Of a stretch of 64,000 nucleotides of DNA, positions 27,270 to 35,948 are shown one piece after another. The translations under genes were made by a program, and so were the position numbers. Origin of the DNA: an uncultured SAR116 cluster alpha proteobacterium (GTDB taxonomy: Bacteria > Pseudomonadota > Alphaproteobacteria > Puniceispirillales > Marisalimonadaceae); contig CACBXG010000004.1 of assembly GCA_902543145.1 (NCBI GenBank), positions 46,637-110,636 of the forward strand, written 5' to 3'. Numbering within the stretch: position 1 is the first letter of the stretch; each line of letters begins with the position of its first letter. The notes under the pieces were generated by a model that was not told where the DNA came from, did not search any database, and was given only the letters and a program-made list of their open reading frames with translations.

Positions 27270-28499
27270 CTATATCTTAAATTTGAAAAAGTAATATCTA
27301 AATGTCAAGGCTGAAAGAAGCGAACCTAAACCTAAGCATAAAAAAGACATGAACCAAGCCAAATGACTTGCCTGTCCTCCAAAATTGTCTAAAACAAAAC
27401 CTACAACTGGTCCGCCTATAGCTCCTCCCAAAAAACCAACCATTGAGTGCAGTGCCAGTCTAACACCTCTGTCATGAGGTTCTCCATTGACAACTGTACC
27501 TGTTGTTAATGAACCAGAATCTAAAATTATTAAGCTATTATATAAAAAAAGCATAAAAAGAGCCAACCAAAAGCTAAATAGAAAAGAGATTGCTGTTAAT
27601 ATCGAGCCAAAAAAACAGAGAACTCCCATATTGGAAACTATTCTTGCTCTATCTTTGCCAATACAATATTTTGCTCCGAATATTGAAGCAAAAATTCCAA
27701 TAAAACCCATTAAAGCAATACTGTTCGCAATGAAAGCGTCACTTACAGAAACTTTGAAGTGACTTGAAAGAAAGACGATGCAAGGAAATGTCCAACTCCT
27801 AAATCCAAATAATTCATATGTATGGCCTCCATATCCTAATATAAAAGGAGATGCTTTTTTATTTTTGAAAGTTTTTAAAATAGGAACAATAACTTTGATG
27901 ATTCCCTGATATTTTTTTTTCTGACGCTCTTCGATTTCATCACCAGAAAAATATAAAAGAGGAAAAGAACATAAGAAGAGTATAACTGAAGCTAAAAGAA
28001 AAGCATTTTCCCAACTAACATTATAGTTTTTTAAAATTCCAAAAAGAGAAAAAGAAAAAGCAGTTCCAAGTCCAAAAAATGAAGTATACACAGCAACGTA
28101 TTTTTCTCTAGAAATTTGATTTAGTCTAGAATTTAGTATTTGTAAACCTGGCATATAAGTTCCTGCAAGTCCAACCCCCACAAGTGACCAGAAAATTGAG
28201 GCATTAATTGCATTTGTTGAAAAAATAGAAAAAAAGAATAGTCCTGCTGATCCTATTAAACATGAAATAGCATAAAGTTTCCTTGAATCAAAAGTATCAG
28301 TCAAACTGACTAAAAATGGAGTGGCGATTACATAACCTATGTAAAATGAACCACTTATCCAACCTGCTTCGCTATTAGATAACTTCCATTGTGCTTGAAG
28401 GTCTATTAAGTATATTGGCCAAATAGCAAACCCAACCATAGAAATCATTTGAATAAAACATGTTAGTATTAAAATTTTTGGTAATTTATAAATAAACAT
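27270..28499 (-). CDS. Major facilitator superfamily transporter
   Basis: 409 residues with about twelve hydrophobic segments split by a central basic loop (EEIEERQKKKYQG near residue 185). SLTDTFDSRKLYA between segments 2 and 3 is the MFS loop signature, and the substrate is unknown. I place the start at ATG 28499; a TTG one codon earlier is equivalent, and no clear ribosome site precedes either. It precedes the CurA-type reductase on the minus strand and is divergent from the acyl-CoA synthetase, so import of a lipid-like or organic acid substrate is a weak guess. Confidence 0.8.
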   Translation of the reverse strand: MFIYKLPKILILTCFIQMISMVGFAIWPIYLIDLQAQWKLSNSEAGWISGSFYIGYVIATPFLVSLTDTFDSRKLYAISCLIGSAGLFFFSIFSTNAINASIFWSLVGVGLAGTYMPGLQILNSRLNQISREKYVAVYTSFFGLGTAFSFSLFGILKNYNVSWENAFLLASVILFLCSFPLLYFSGDEIEERQKKKYQGIIKVIVPILKTFKNKKASPFILGYGGHTYELFGFRSWTFPCIVFLSSHFKVSVSDAFIANSIALMGFIGIFASIFGAKYCIGKDRARIVSNMGVLCFFGSILTAISFLFSFWLALFMLFLYNSLIILDSGSLTTGTVVNGEPHDRGVRLALHSMVGFLGGAIGGPVVGFVLDNFGGQASHLAWFMSFLCLGLGSLLSALTFRYYFFKFKI

Positions 28500-28593
28500 C
28501 AAACTAAAATTATAAAGTTTGATTTAAGAAGTAAATTATTTATTCTGTATTTTGTAAATATACCTAAATACAAAGAATTTAAAGAAGGTTAAT

Positions 28594-30678
28594 ATGATTA
28601 CATTGCAAGAAATTATGTCTCCTAAGTCTATTGCTATTGTTGGCGCTTCAGACAACAAAGCGAGGATTGGAGGGCGTCCACTTGCTCATATGATAGAACA
28701 AAAATTTTCTGGAGGTATTTTTCCAATTAATCCTAATAGGGACACAGTACAAGGTATAAAAGCGTATCCAAGTTTATTAGATGTAAAAGATGATTTAGAT
28801 TTCATATTAGTTGCAGTACCTTCCAATATTGTTGTATCAGTTTTACAAGAAGCAGTAATTAAAAAGGCTAAAACAGCCTTAATTTTCTCCTCTGGGTTTG
28901 CAGAAATTGGAGGTCAAGGTGAGGTTCTTCAAAATCAAATAAAAAAAATCAGCAAAGAGAGTGGTCTCAGAGTTATTGGACCAAATTGTTTAGGTCTTTT
29001 TAATTCAGCCAAAAACTTCTATCCTACTTTTACTTCCACTATAGATAGAGCAACTCCTAAACCAGGTGGTATTTCTATTGCGAGTCAATCAGGAGCTTAT
29101 GGAAGCCACATTTATATGGTATCTCATCAAAGGGGACTTGGAATTAGATATTGGATGACAACTGGTAATGAGGTTGATCTCTCTGTTGGAGAGACCATTA
29201 AGCTTATGGCAGAAGATCCAGATGTACACACAATCATGGCATATGCAGAAAGTGTTAAAGACGGTAAACAATTTACTGATGCGTTAGACACCGCAAGATC
29301 TGAAAAAAAACCGGTAATTTTTATGAAGGTAGGAAGATCTGAAGTGGGAGCGGCAGCTGCTAACTCTCATACAGCCTCTTTAGCAGGTGAAGACAAAGTT
29401 TACGACGAAGTATTGAGAGCGCATGGTGCATATAGAGTAAGAAGTACAGAAGAAATGTTAGATGTAGCGTATTCAACGATGCCCAGAATATTCCCAGCTG
29501 GAAAAAATTTAGGATTAGTTACTATTTCTGGGGGTGGTGGAGTAATTATGGCAGACGCAGCTGAAGATGAAGGCCTAATTGTAGGCCCAATGCCAAAAGA
29601 CGCACAAGATGAATTAAAAGAACTTGTTCCCTTCGCGTCTCCAATGAATCCTGTTGATGTAACAGCCCAGTTTTTTAATGATTTAACATTAATACCTAAA
29701 TTTACAGATTTAATGCTCTCCAAAGGTGGCTATGATGCATTGATAGGTTTTTGGACTTCAGTTGCGGGTTCTCCTGTTTTGTCCAAACCGTTACTTTCTG
29801 CGTTAAAACAAGCTATGAAGGGATATGAAGATAAACTGTTCATAAACTGTATGGTAGCATCTGAAGAATATATAAAAATGTATGAAAAAGAGGGATTTCC
29901 CTGCCTTGAAGATCCTACGAGAGCAATTGTCGCAATGTCCGCACTTATGTTTTTTGGTGAAAAATTTAATGAAAAACATAAGAGTAACCAAATTAATTTA
30001 GACAATTACAAAGTTGATATACCAAACAAAAATTTAAACGAAATTGACTGTAGTGAAGTGCTTTTATCTGCTGGTTTGCCAATATTAAAACCAATTCTTA
30101 TAAAAGATATTGAAGACTTATCCTCTTACTTTAAAGAAGGCAAAGATAAATATGTCATGAAAATAGTGTCTTCGGATATTCAACATAAGACTGATATTGG
30201 TGGTGTGGTTTTGAATATAGATAACTTAGATTTAGCAAAAAAATCTTACCAAGATATTTTCAAAAATGTAAAAGATAGTGCACCTAATGCTCATATAGAT
30301 GGAATAATGATTTCACCAATGAAAAATGGTGATATTGAATGTATTTTAGGCGCTAAAATTGATCCAGTTTTTGGACCAATTGTAATGTTTGGACTCGGTG
30401 GAATTTATGCAGAAGTAATGAAAGATATTGTGTTTGCAGAAGCTCCTGTTAGTGAACAAAAGGCAGAGCAAATGATTTTATCACTAAAAAGCAAAGATAT
30501 TTTTTATGGTGCAAGGGGAAAGCCACCTATCGAAATTAATTCATTGTTAAATGCAATTATAAATTTATCAAACTTTATAGCAGCTAATTCAGATAAAGTT
30601 GATCAAGTAGAAATGAATCCAATTCTAGTAAGTGAAACTGAAGTGATAGCCCTTGATGCACTAATTATAAAAAAATAA
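28594..30678 (+). CDS. ADP-forming acyl-CoA synthetase (acetate-CoA ligase family)
   Basis: 694 residues in the single-chain NDP-forming layout. The CoA-binding Rossmann domain (about 1-135) starts MSPKSIAIVGAS. Ligase-CoA/flavodoxin domains follow, with the phosphohistidine His in NSHTASLAGEDKV (about residue 255). A C-terminal ATP-grasp domain (from about 480) has KIVSSDIQHKTDIGGVVL and GLGGIYAEVMKD. It makes acyl-CoA from a carboxylic acid and ATP, or runs in reverse. First of three plus-strand genes with 13- and 11-base gaps, all apparently serving acyl-CoA chemistry. The acid used cannot be told. Confidence 0.87.
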   Translation: MITLQEIMSPKSIAIVGASDNKARIGGRPLAHMIEQKFSGGIFPINPNRDTVQGIKAYPSLLDVKDDLDFILVAVPSNIVVSVLQEAVIKKAKTALIFSSGFAEIGGQGEVLQNQIKKISKESGLRVIGPNCLGLFNSAKNFYPTFTSTIDRATPKPGGISIASQSGAYGSHIYMVSHQRGLGIRYWMTTGNEVDLSVGETIKLMAEDPDVHTIMAYAESVKDGKQFTDALDTARSEKKPVIFMKVGRSEVGAAAANSHTASLAGEDKVYDEVLRAHGAYRVRSTEEMLDVAYSTMPRIFPAGKNLGLVTISGGGGVIMADAAEDEGLIVGPMPKDAQDELKELVPFASPMNPVDVTAQFFNDLTLIPKFTDLMLSKGGYDALIGFWTSVAGSPVLSKPLLSALKQAMKGYEDKLFINCMVASEEYIKMYEKEGFPCLEDPTRAIVAMSALMFFGEKFNEKHKSNQINLDNYKVDIPNKNLNEIDCSEVLLSAGLPILKPILIKDIEDLSSYFKEGKDKYVMKIVSSDIQHKTDIGGVVLNIDNLDLAKKSYQDIFKNVKDSAPNAHIDGIMISPMKNGDIECILGAKIDPVFGPIVMFGLGGIYAEVMKDIVFAEAPVSEQKAEQMILSLKSKDIFYGARGKPPIEINSLLNAIINLSNFIAANSDKVDQVEMNPILVSETEVIALDALIIKK

Positions 30679-30691
30679 GACGGAGGATAAA

Positions 30692-31075
30692 ATGGCAGAA
30701 AACTTAGCAGGTACAGTAGGACCAGAACAGCAATTTAAGAATTTTTTATCGGAGGGTAAATTTATGATTCAAAGATGTAAAAGTCTCAATAAATTTTTCT
30801 TTCATCCTCGTGTAGCATTTCCTGGAAGTGGTGAGCGTGATCTTGAGTGGGTTGAAGCCTCTGGAAATGGAGAAGTGTATAGTTCTTCTTGTAATAGAAG
30901 ATTACCTGAAAAGGGTGGAGACTTTAATTTATCCTTGATTACACTAGAAGAAGGTCCAAGGATGATGGCAAGAGTTGAGGGTATAGATCCAGATAAAGTT
31001 GAAATTGGTCAAAAGGTTAAAGCTAGAATTTCTTCGTTAAATGGAGAACCAGCAGTAATTTTTGATATTGTATAA
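30692..31075 (+). CDS. DUF35/OB-fold protein with a degenerate zinc ribbon
   Basis: 127 residues. The C-terminal OB fold is typical of DUF35 partners of thiolases (EWVEASGNGEVYSSS followed by RVEGIDPDKVEIGQKV). The rubredoxin-like zinc ribbon that normally precedes it should have four Cys in two CxxC pairs. Here the corresponding stretch (MIQRCKSLNKFFFHPRVAFP, about residues 25-44) keeps only C29, so it probably binds no zinc. DUF35 proteins assemble with thiolase-like enzymes as acyl-CoA-binding scaffolds, and the thiolase-like gene follows 11 bases later. Its ribosome site is the cggagga before ATG at 30692. Confidence 0.8.
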   Translation: MAENLAGTVGPEQQFKNFLSEGKFMIQRCKSLNKFFFHPRVAFPGSGERDLEWVEASGNGEVYSSSCNRRLPEKGGDFNLSLITLEEGPRMMARVEGIDPDKVEIGQKVKARISSLNGEPAVIFDIV

Positions 31076-31086
31076 GGATAAAATTA

Positions 31087-32277
31087 ATGGATCAAAATGA
31101 CATAAATAGATTAAGGGGTAAAACTGCCGTCGTAGGTTTAGCAGAGAGTGGATGTGGATTAGCATCTGGTTGGAGTGCTATGGAAATAATGGCAAGTGCT
31201 GTTCATGATGCTTTAGACGATGCAGGAATAAAATTAAAAGAAGTAGATGGAGTATTTGCTGCAACTGCTTTTCATTCTATGGCTGCAATGTCATTATCTG
31301 AGTATTTGGGTGTAAAACCAAAATTTGCAGATGGGTCGCAAATAGGTGGGTCAAGTTTTTTATCTCACATTCTAACTGCTGCAATGGCTCTTGATGCAGG
31401 TTTGATCAATGTAGCTGTTGTTGCCTACGGATCTAATCAAAAAAGTGCAGGTGGGTTTAAAACAATCTCCGAAGCTATGCCCTATGAGGCTCAATATCAG
31501 CCAAGAATGCCTGTAACTGCATATGCTTTATCAGCCAAACGTTACATGAATGAGTTTGGTGCAACTCGAGAAGATCTTGCTAATGTGGCAGTTTCAGCAA
31601 GAGATTGGGCTTTATTAAATCCTAGGGCTTATACTCATCAAGATGGTCCATTAACGATAAATGATGTTTTGTCTGCGAGGCCTATTGTTGATCCTCTTGG
31701 AAAATTAGATTGTTGTCTTGTAACAGATGGAGGTGCCGCTATTGTAATGACTAGATCAGATAGGGCAAAAGATACCAAAAACACTCCAATTTATCTTCTT
31801 GGTGCAGCAATGGAACATCACCATCGTATGATTTCTGAAATGCCTGATTTGGTTCAAACATCAGCCATTGAAAGTGGAAAAAGAGCATTTAGTATGTCTG
31901 GTTATAAACCGAATGATATGAGTACTATTCAATTATATGACGCATTTACAATAAATACTCTTTTGTTCCTAGAGGACTTAGGCTTTTGTAAAAAAGGAGA
32001 AGCTAGAGAACTTGTAAAAAATAATAATATAGGACCTGCTGGAAACTTAAAAGTAAACACTAATGGTGGTGGGTTATCATGTGTCCATCCTGGAATGTAC
32101 GGTCTTTTTGTAACTTTAGAAGCTTTAAGGCAGTTAAGAAATGCTTCAGGAGATGATGTTGGTCAACGACTAAATGGTGGTTGGATTGATAATGCTAAAT
32201 TATCTGTTGCTCATGGAAATGGTGGAGTTTTATCAAGTCAGGTAACAAATATATGGGGCGTTTCTGATACTTTATAA
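31087..32277 (+). CDS. Thiolase-superfamily protein lacking the nucleophilic Cys (SCP-x/Ltp2-like)
   Basis: 396 residues with the duplicated thiolase fold. The position of the usual acyl-accepting Cys in the first half reads IGGSSFLSH (about residues 86-94), so Ser replaces Cys. The second half keeps LYDAFTINTLLFLEDLGFC, NTNGGGLSCVHPG and VAHGNGG. Cys-less members paired with DUF35 proteins include the steroid side-chain retro-aldolase Ltp2, so a carbon-carbon cleavage (retro-aldol) or scaffold role is more likely than classical thiolysis. It ends one base before the convergent DUF3299 gene. Confidence 0.8.
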   Translation: MDQNDINRLRGKTAVVGLAESGCGLASGWSAMEIMASAVHDALDDAGIKLKEVDGVFAATAFHSMAAMSLSEYLGVKPKFADGSQIGGSSFLSHILTAAMALDAGLINVAVVAYGSNQKSAGGFKTISEAMPYEAQYQPRMPVTAYALSAKRYMNEFGATREDLANVAVSARDWALLNPRAYTHQDGPLTINDVLSARPIVDPLGKLDCCLVTDGGAAIVMTRSDRAKDTKNTPIYLLGAAMEHHHRMISEMPDLVQTSAIESGKRAFSMSGYKPNDMSTIQLYDAFTINTLLFLEDLGFCKKGEARELVKNNNIGPAGNLKVNTNGGGLSCVHPGMYGLFVTLEALRQLRNASGDDVGQRLNGGWIDNAKLSVAHGNGGVLSSQVTNIWGVSDTL

Positions 32278-32278
32278 A

Positions 32279-32812
32279 TTAAGACTTAATAGTTTCTAGA
32301 TAAAAGAATGAACCAGTCTCCTCGTTGAATTTTATCTTGAGTTTGCCCTTAATAGTTATTGGATCAAATGAAAAATTAACTGGATTATCTGATTTTATCT
32401 CAATCACTTGAGAAGGCCCAACGTGGTAGTGAAAAGGACAACTTAAAGGGTACGGTCCTATTAAAAACTTTCTTTGTTTTTCAGATTCTTCTAATGGAAA
32501 CATATATCCCATTATAGTTACAGTTTCCCCATTATATTTTTTAATTTTATCGTCATAAATTGGTTTGATAAGACAGTAATCAAAACCATCTTTATCAATG
32601 GTGCAATCTTCTACTTCTTTAGTCTTACCAAATAATTGCCATGGCAAAGCATCTCCCGTGACTTTTAATGGTTCAAACATATCCTCTACAATAATATTTT
32701 CATAAGGGTCAATATCATTAAGGTTAAATTTTTCAAACCCAAATGCTTTATTACAAAAAAATGTAAAAACAATTATAAATAGAAACCTCAAATTCAAAAA
32801 TTTCTCCTTCAT
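32279..32812 (-). CDS. DUF3299-family exported protein of the zinc importer operon
   Basis: 177 residues. A hydrophobic N-terminal segment ends in FCNKAFG and looks like a signal peptide, placing the protein in the periplasm. The body shows LPWQLFGKT, GETVTIMGYMFPLEESE and FLIGPYPLSCPFHYHVGPSQ, the conserved pattern of DUF3299 proteins, with a Cys/His-rich turn (CPFHYH) that could hold metal. It is the last gene of a minus-strand run znuA - ATPase - FtsX-type permease - DUF3299 headed by a Zur-type palindrome. The Vibrio cholerae ZrgABCDE zinc system is a comparable arrangement. Function is unproved. Confidence 0.7.
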   Translation of the reverse strand: MKEKFLNLRFLFIIVFTFFCNKAFGFEKFNLNDIDPYENIIVEDMFEPLKVTGDALPWQLFGKTKEVEDCTIDKDGFDYCLIKPIYDDKIKKYNGETVTIMGYMFPLEESEKQRKFLIGPYPLSCPFHYHVGPSQVIEIKSDNPVNFSFDPITIKGKLKIKFNEETGSFFYLETIKS

Positions 32813-32840
32813 TAAAATCTACGTCATAAATATATAAATT

Positions 32841-34013
32841 TTAACTATTTAATAAAGTAGATCTTATATTCTGCTTATAAGCTTTTATACATGGAACTAG
32901 GCACGTTATAAAGGCAATTATATTTACGATTATCCAAATTAAAAATAAGTCATTTAAAAAATTTAGCTGCCCCAGTTCTAAGCTTTTACCTACAATAGAA
33001 AGATAGTACATGCTTTCGTAAACTACATATCCAAATATTAGACCAATAGTGCTACCTAAAATAGAAATAATCATTCCTTCTGATAAAATTATGGAAAATA
33101 ATTTCAATCTTGAAAATCCAAGTGTTCTTAAAATTGCTAAATCATATCTGCGTTCATTTATATTATTTAACAATGTGAAAAAGACACCTATTAAGGATAA
33201 TGATATTATTAAGACACTTAAGTAATCAATAATTTTGTGAGCATTACTAGTGAGTTTTAGTAGTTTTGAAATCTCAAAACTGGGACTTGCCGCTTGCATA
33301 TTTGTGCCTTTATTAATTAAGCGAGGAAAAGTGAAAGCAGAGGTTTTGTTTTTGTATTTTATTAATAATGAAGTAATTTCCAATTTACCTTTATTTACAT
33401 CGGAATGTAAGTTCCAAACACTATCCAAACTTGTTAAAATTAAATTATCTAAAATAGTCCCTGTTTTATTTAAAACACCGACAACTTTATATGGTTGTTC
33501 TGCATGGACATCTCCTGTGTCAATCAAGCCGTGTGAACCAACAAAAAACTTATTTATATTTAAGTTTGTGACTTTAGAAACATTATGACCAATTACAGCC
33601 TGCATTGGTTTTGACCATGCAGTTCCTGAATTTAAATTTGCTTTATATAACTTTAAAAAACTTTTGTTAGTCCCAACTATTCTAAAATTTTGGAAATTAT
33701 CACCCAATGAAATTGGTATTGCACTTTTAATAGCTGGATGTTTAATAATTTTTTTTGCGTTTTGATAGCTTATATTTCCAGTAGGAATGTCAATATGGTG
33801 AATAGATGATAAAATTAATTGAAGTGGGCTTCCTTTTGCGCCTACTACAGCATCTAAACCTGGATTGTTTTTACTGAATGTTTCTTTAGTAATTTGATTT
33901 ACTAAAATAGAAACAGTTATAATTGTAATCCCTACAATCATTAAAAATACACTTAGCAAAAAGTTCAATGGTTTTGATTTAAGATATAAAATCGATATAT
34001 AAAAAATATTTAT
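32841..34013 (-). CDS. FtsX/MacB-type ABC permease of the zinc locus, probable ATA start
   Basis: About 390 residues. One N-terminal membrane segment, a large periplasmic domain (about residues 40-260) and three C-terminal segments (LSVLIISLSLIGVFFTLLNN onward) form the FtsX layout with the conserved RRYDLAILRTLGFSR loop. The family N-terminus (ISILYLKSKPLNFLLSV) is encoded upstream of the nearest standard codon, TTG at 33968. The only codon with a well-placed ribosome site (aggag, seven bases away) is ATA at 34013, overlapping the TAA stop of the ATPase gene as ATAA. MacB/LolE-type permeases act as mechanotransmitters rather than channels, so a classical importer role is uncertain. Confidence 0.8.
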   Translation of the reverse strand: MNIFYISILYLKSKPLNFLLSVFLMIVGITIITVSILVNQITKETFSKNNPGLDAVVGAKGSPLQLILSSIHHIDIPTGNISYQNAKKIIKHPAIKSAIPISLGDNFQNFRIVGTNKSFLKLYKANLNSGTAWSKPMQAVIGHNVSKVTNLNINKFFVGSHGLIDTGDVHAEQPYKVVGVLNKTGTILDNLILTSLDSVWNLHSDVNKGKLEITSLLIKYKNKTSAFTFPRLINKGTNMQAASPSFEISKLLKLTSNAHKIIDYLSVLIISLSLIGVFFTLLNNINERRYDLAILRTLGFSRLKLFSIILSEGMIISILGSTIGLIFGYVVYESMYYLSIVGKSLELGQLNFLNDLFLIWIIVNIIAFITCLVPCIKAYKQNIRSTLLNS

Positions 34014-34651
34014 GACTCTTCTCCTAATCTTAAAATTTTAGAGAAATTAATTAAAGTTTGTATACGGCTATCATGTGTTATAAGAACAAGTGATGCTCTA
34101 CAGCGTGAACTTTCTTCTTTAATTATATTTGCAATAATATTGGCGTTTTTATCGTCTAAAGATGATGTTGGTTCGTCACAAAAAATCCATTGTGGTTCTC
34201 CAACAAAAGCACGAGCAACTGCAAGTCTTTGTTTTTCACCAATGCTTAAATTTGCAACTTTTATATGTGACTTGTCTGCCAACCCAACTCGATCAAGAAG
34301 ATTAAAATATTGATCTGAACTTTTAGTTCCAATCGCATTTGCAGCTATTTCTATGTTTTGTTTTACGGTGAAAGAATTTATTAAGTTAAAATTTTGAAAA
34401 ACAATACCTAAGTTTTTACCTCTAAAGTTATCAACTTCATACTCGGCTAGATTATAAAGGTCAATGTCATTGTAGATTATGTTTCCATTAGTAGGCTTTT
34501 GAAGCCCACACAAAATACTTAGTAATGTTGTTTTGCCAATACCAGAAGGACCTGTTATTAAAAGGTCCTTCTGATTTTTAAGATTTAAATTTATGTTTGA
34601 AAATAAGTTATGTCCGTCAATATCAAACGAAATATTTTCACATTTCAGCAT
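34010..34651 (-). CDS. ABC transporter ATPase (LolD/MacB type) of the zinc locus
   Basis: 213 residues. Walker A is GPSGIGKTTLL (about 34-44), the signature LSIGEKQRLAVARA, Walker B WIFCDEPTSSLD, and the switch His in LITHDSR. The sequence belongs to the LolD/MacB/FtsE subgroup that pairs with FtsX-type permeases, matching the downstream gene, rather than to ZnuC. It starts nine bases after the znuA stop and overlaps the permease start. Together with the znuA-like gene upstream it implies that one zinc-binding protein is co-expressed with two different ATPase systems. Confidence 0.87.
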   Translation of the reverse strand: MLKCENISFDIDGHNLFSNINLNLKNQKDLLITGPSGIGKTTLLSILCGLQKPTNGNIIYNDIDLYNLAEYEVDNFRGKNLGIVFQNFNLINSFTVKQNIEIAANAIGTKSSDQYFNLLDRVGLADKSHIKVANLSIGEKQRLAVARAFVGEPQWIFCDEPTSSLDDKNANIIANIIKEESSRCRASLVLITHDSRIQTLINFSKILRLGEES

Positions 34652-34660
34652 TAATAATTA

Positions 34661-35812
34661 TTATCCTAAGCATTCCTTAAGACTTTTAGCCATGTTTCTT
34701 AATAATTGTAAATAAAAATCTTTTTCATCTTTGATACCAACACCAAGTGGATCAAGTGTGCCTATTTGTGCGTTTGTACCTTCAACTACAATTTTTACTA
34801 ATTTACTGTCAAATTGAGGTTCCTGAAATACACATGATGCTTTTAATTTTACAATTTTTTCTTTTATGTATGAAACTTGCTTTGGAGATGAAGCAATATC
34901 ACCTTCTAATGCGACAGATCCAACTGCATTTAGTCCAAATGCTTTTTCAAAATACTGATATGCATCATGAAATACTACATATGGTTTGTCTTTTATAGGA
35001 GCTAAATCCTTGGTAAGTTCAGCCTTTAATTTATTAATCTTGTCTATCATTATCTTTGTGTTTTCGTCATAAATTTTTGCATTTTGGGGATAATATAAAC
35101 TCAACACTTTATTTGCTTTATTAATTATTTTAATAGCATTGTCAGGACTTAACCATATGTGAACATCGTCTTTTGTTTGATGATCGTCATGATCATCATG
35201 TTTCTTGGCGTGTTTATCATGGTCATGATCATCGTGTTTTTTACCATGCTTGTCATGATCATCGTGGTCATCATGTTTCTTAGCGTGTTTATCATGGTCA
35301 TGATCATCGTGTTTTTTACCATGCTTGTCATGATCATCGTGGTCATCATGCTTTTTGGCGTGTTTATCATGATCATGATCATCATCATCATGTTTTTTAC
35401 TATGCTTGTCATGATCGTCATGATCATCATGACCATGATGATCATGTCTTTCCCACGCTTCATTATCTCTTATTGATAGATGTTCGATACCAGTTTCTTC
35501 CAACAAATCAACTATTTTGATGTTTTTGGGTAGATTATCAAAAACCTTAACAACATCACTCTCTAAATGTTTCGATATATAAAAAATTATATTACCTTCT
35601 TGCATTTTTTTTGCGTCTGAGGGTTTTAGTTTAAACTCATGTGGTGAAATCTCTGCTGGTATCAACGAAATAGTTTTACCTGTATTTCCTATTACCGCGC
35701 TAACTAAAGAATTGATTGGTTGTATAGTTGTGATCACACCTTTTGTTTCTAAAGCTAAAGCTTGAAAGTTCAAAAATAAAAATGTTGTTAAAAAAACTAT
35801 GAATTTTGTCAT
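34661..35812 (-). CDS. znuA: Zinc ABC transporter substrate-binding protein with long His-rich repeat loop
   Basis: 383 residues, cluster A-I (ZnuA) type. A signal peptide ends about residue 20 (FQALA). Metal ligands fit SPHEFKLKPS (His58), HIWLSPDNA after the loop, VVFHDAYQYFEKAFG, and an Asp near GTLDPLGVG. The loop between the first two (about residues 123-216) is an unusually long His/Asp/Lys tract made of repeats such as HDKHAKKHDDHD, expected to gather periplasmic zinc. A Zur-type palindrome lies in the 136-base spacer shared with the divergent znuC. Zinc is the best substrate guess; manganese is unlikely with this loop. Confidence 0.92.
   Translation of the reverse strand: MTKFIVFLTTFLFLNFQALALETKGVITTIQPINSLVSAVIGNTGKTISLIPAEISPHEFKLKPSDAKKMQEGNIIFYISKHLESDVVKVFDNLPKNIKIVDLLEETGIEHLSIRDNEAWERHDHHGHDDHDDHDKHSKKHDDDDHDHDKHAKKHDDHDDHDKHGKKHDDHDHDKHAKKHDDHDDHDKHGKKHDDHDHDKHAKKHDDHDDHQTKDDVHIWLSPDNAIKIINKANKVLSLYYPQNAKIYDENTKIMIDKINKLKAELTKDLAPIKDKPYVVFHDAYQYFEKAFGLNAVGSVALEGDIASSPKQVSYIKEKIVKLKASCVFQEPQFDSKLVKIVVEGTNAQIGTLDPLGVGIKDEKDFYLQLLRNMAKSLKECLG
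35196..35390. repeat. 75-base tandem repeat inside znuA (His-rich loop)
   Basis: Near-identical copies of a 75-base unit begin at 35196, 35271 and 35346 (the third incomplete), coding on the minus strand for a 25-residue unit that contains HAKKHDDHDDHDKHGKKHDD. A more diverged stretch of the same type continues to about 35450. The number of copies should vary between strains by slippage, changing loop length in steps of 25 residues without breaking frame. Confidence 0.9.
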
Positions 35813-35844
35813 AAATAACCTCTTATTGATTTAAATTTGGAATG

Positions 35845-35860
35845 TAATGTTATAACATAC
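35845..35860. promoter_or_regulatory. Putative Zur operator between znuA and znuC
   Basis: TAATGTTATAACATAC contains the perfect 12-base palindrome ATGTTATAACAT (35847-35858). The same core stands upstream of zur, the DUF1636 gene and folE/COG0523, so it is a repeated, non-random site. Its form fits alphaproteobacterial Zur boxes, implying zinc repression of both divergent operons here. Confidence 0.8.
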
Positions 35861-35948
35861 CATATTTATTAATTGAAACTATTAAAGTCAAGAGCAATGT
35901 AGTATAAACATGTGATTAAATAAAAATACTCTATTTGGAAAAAACATA

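Noticed and set aside
35149..35476. Two long open frames in the His-rich part of znuA, on both strands
   Set aside because: They are by-products of the 75-base repeat: monotonous Met/Ile/Thr or Val/Phe composition, no ribosome site, and fully inside znuA, which has family support.
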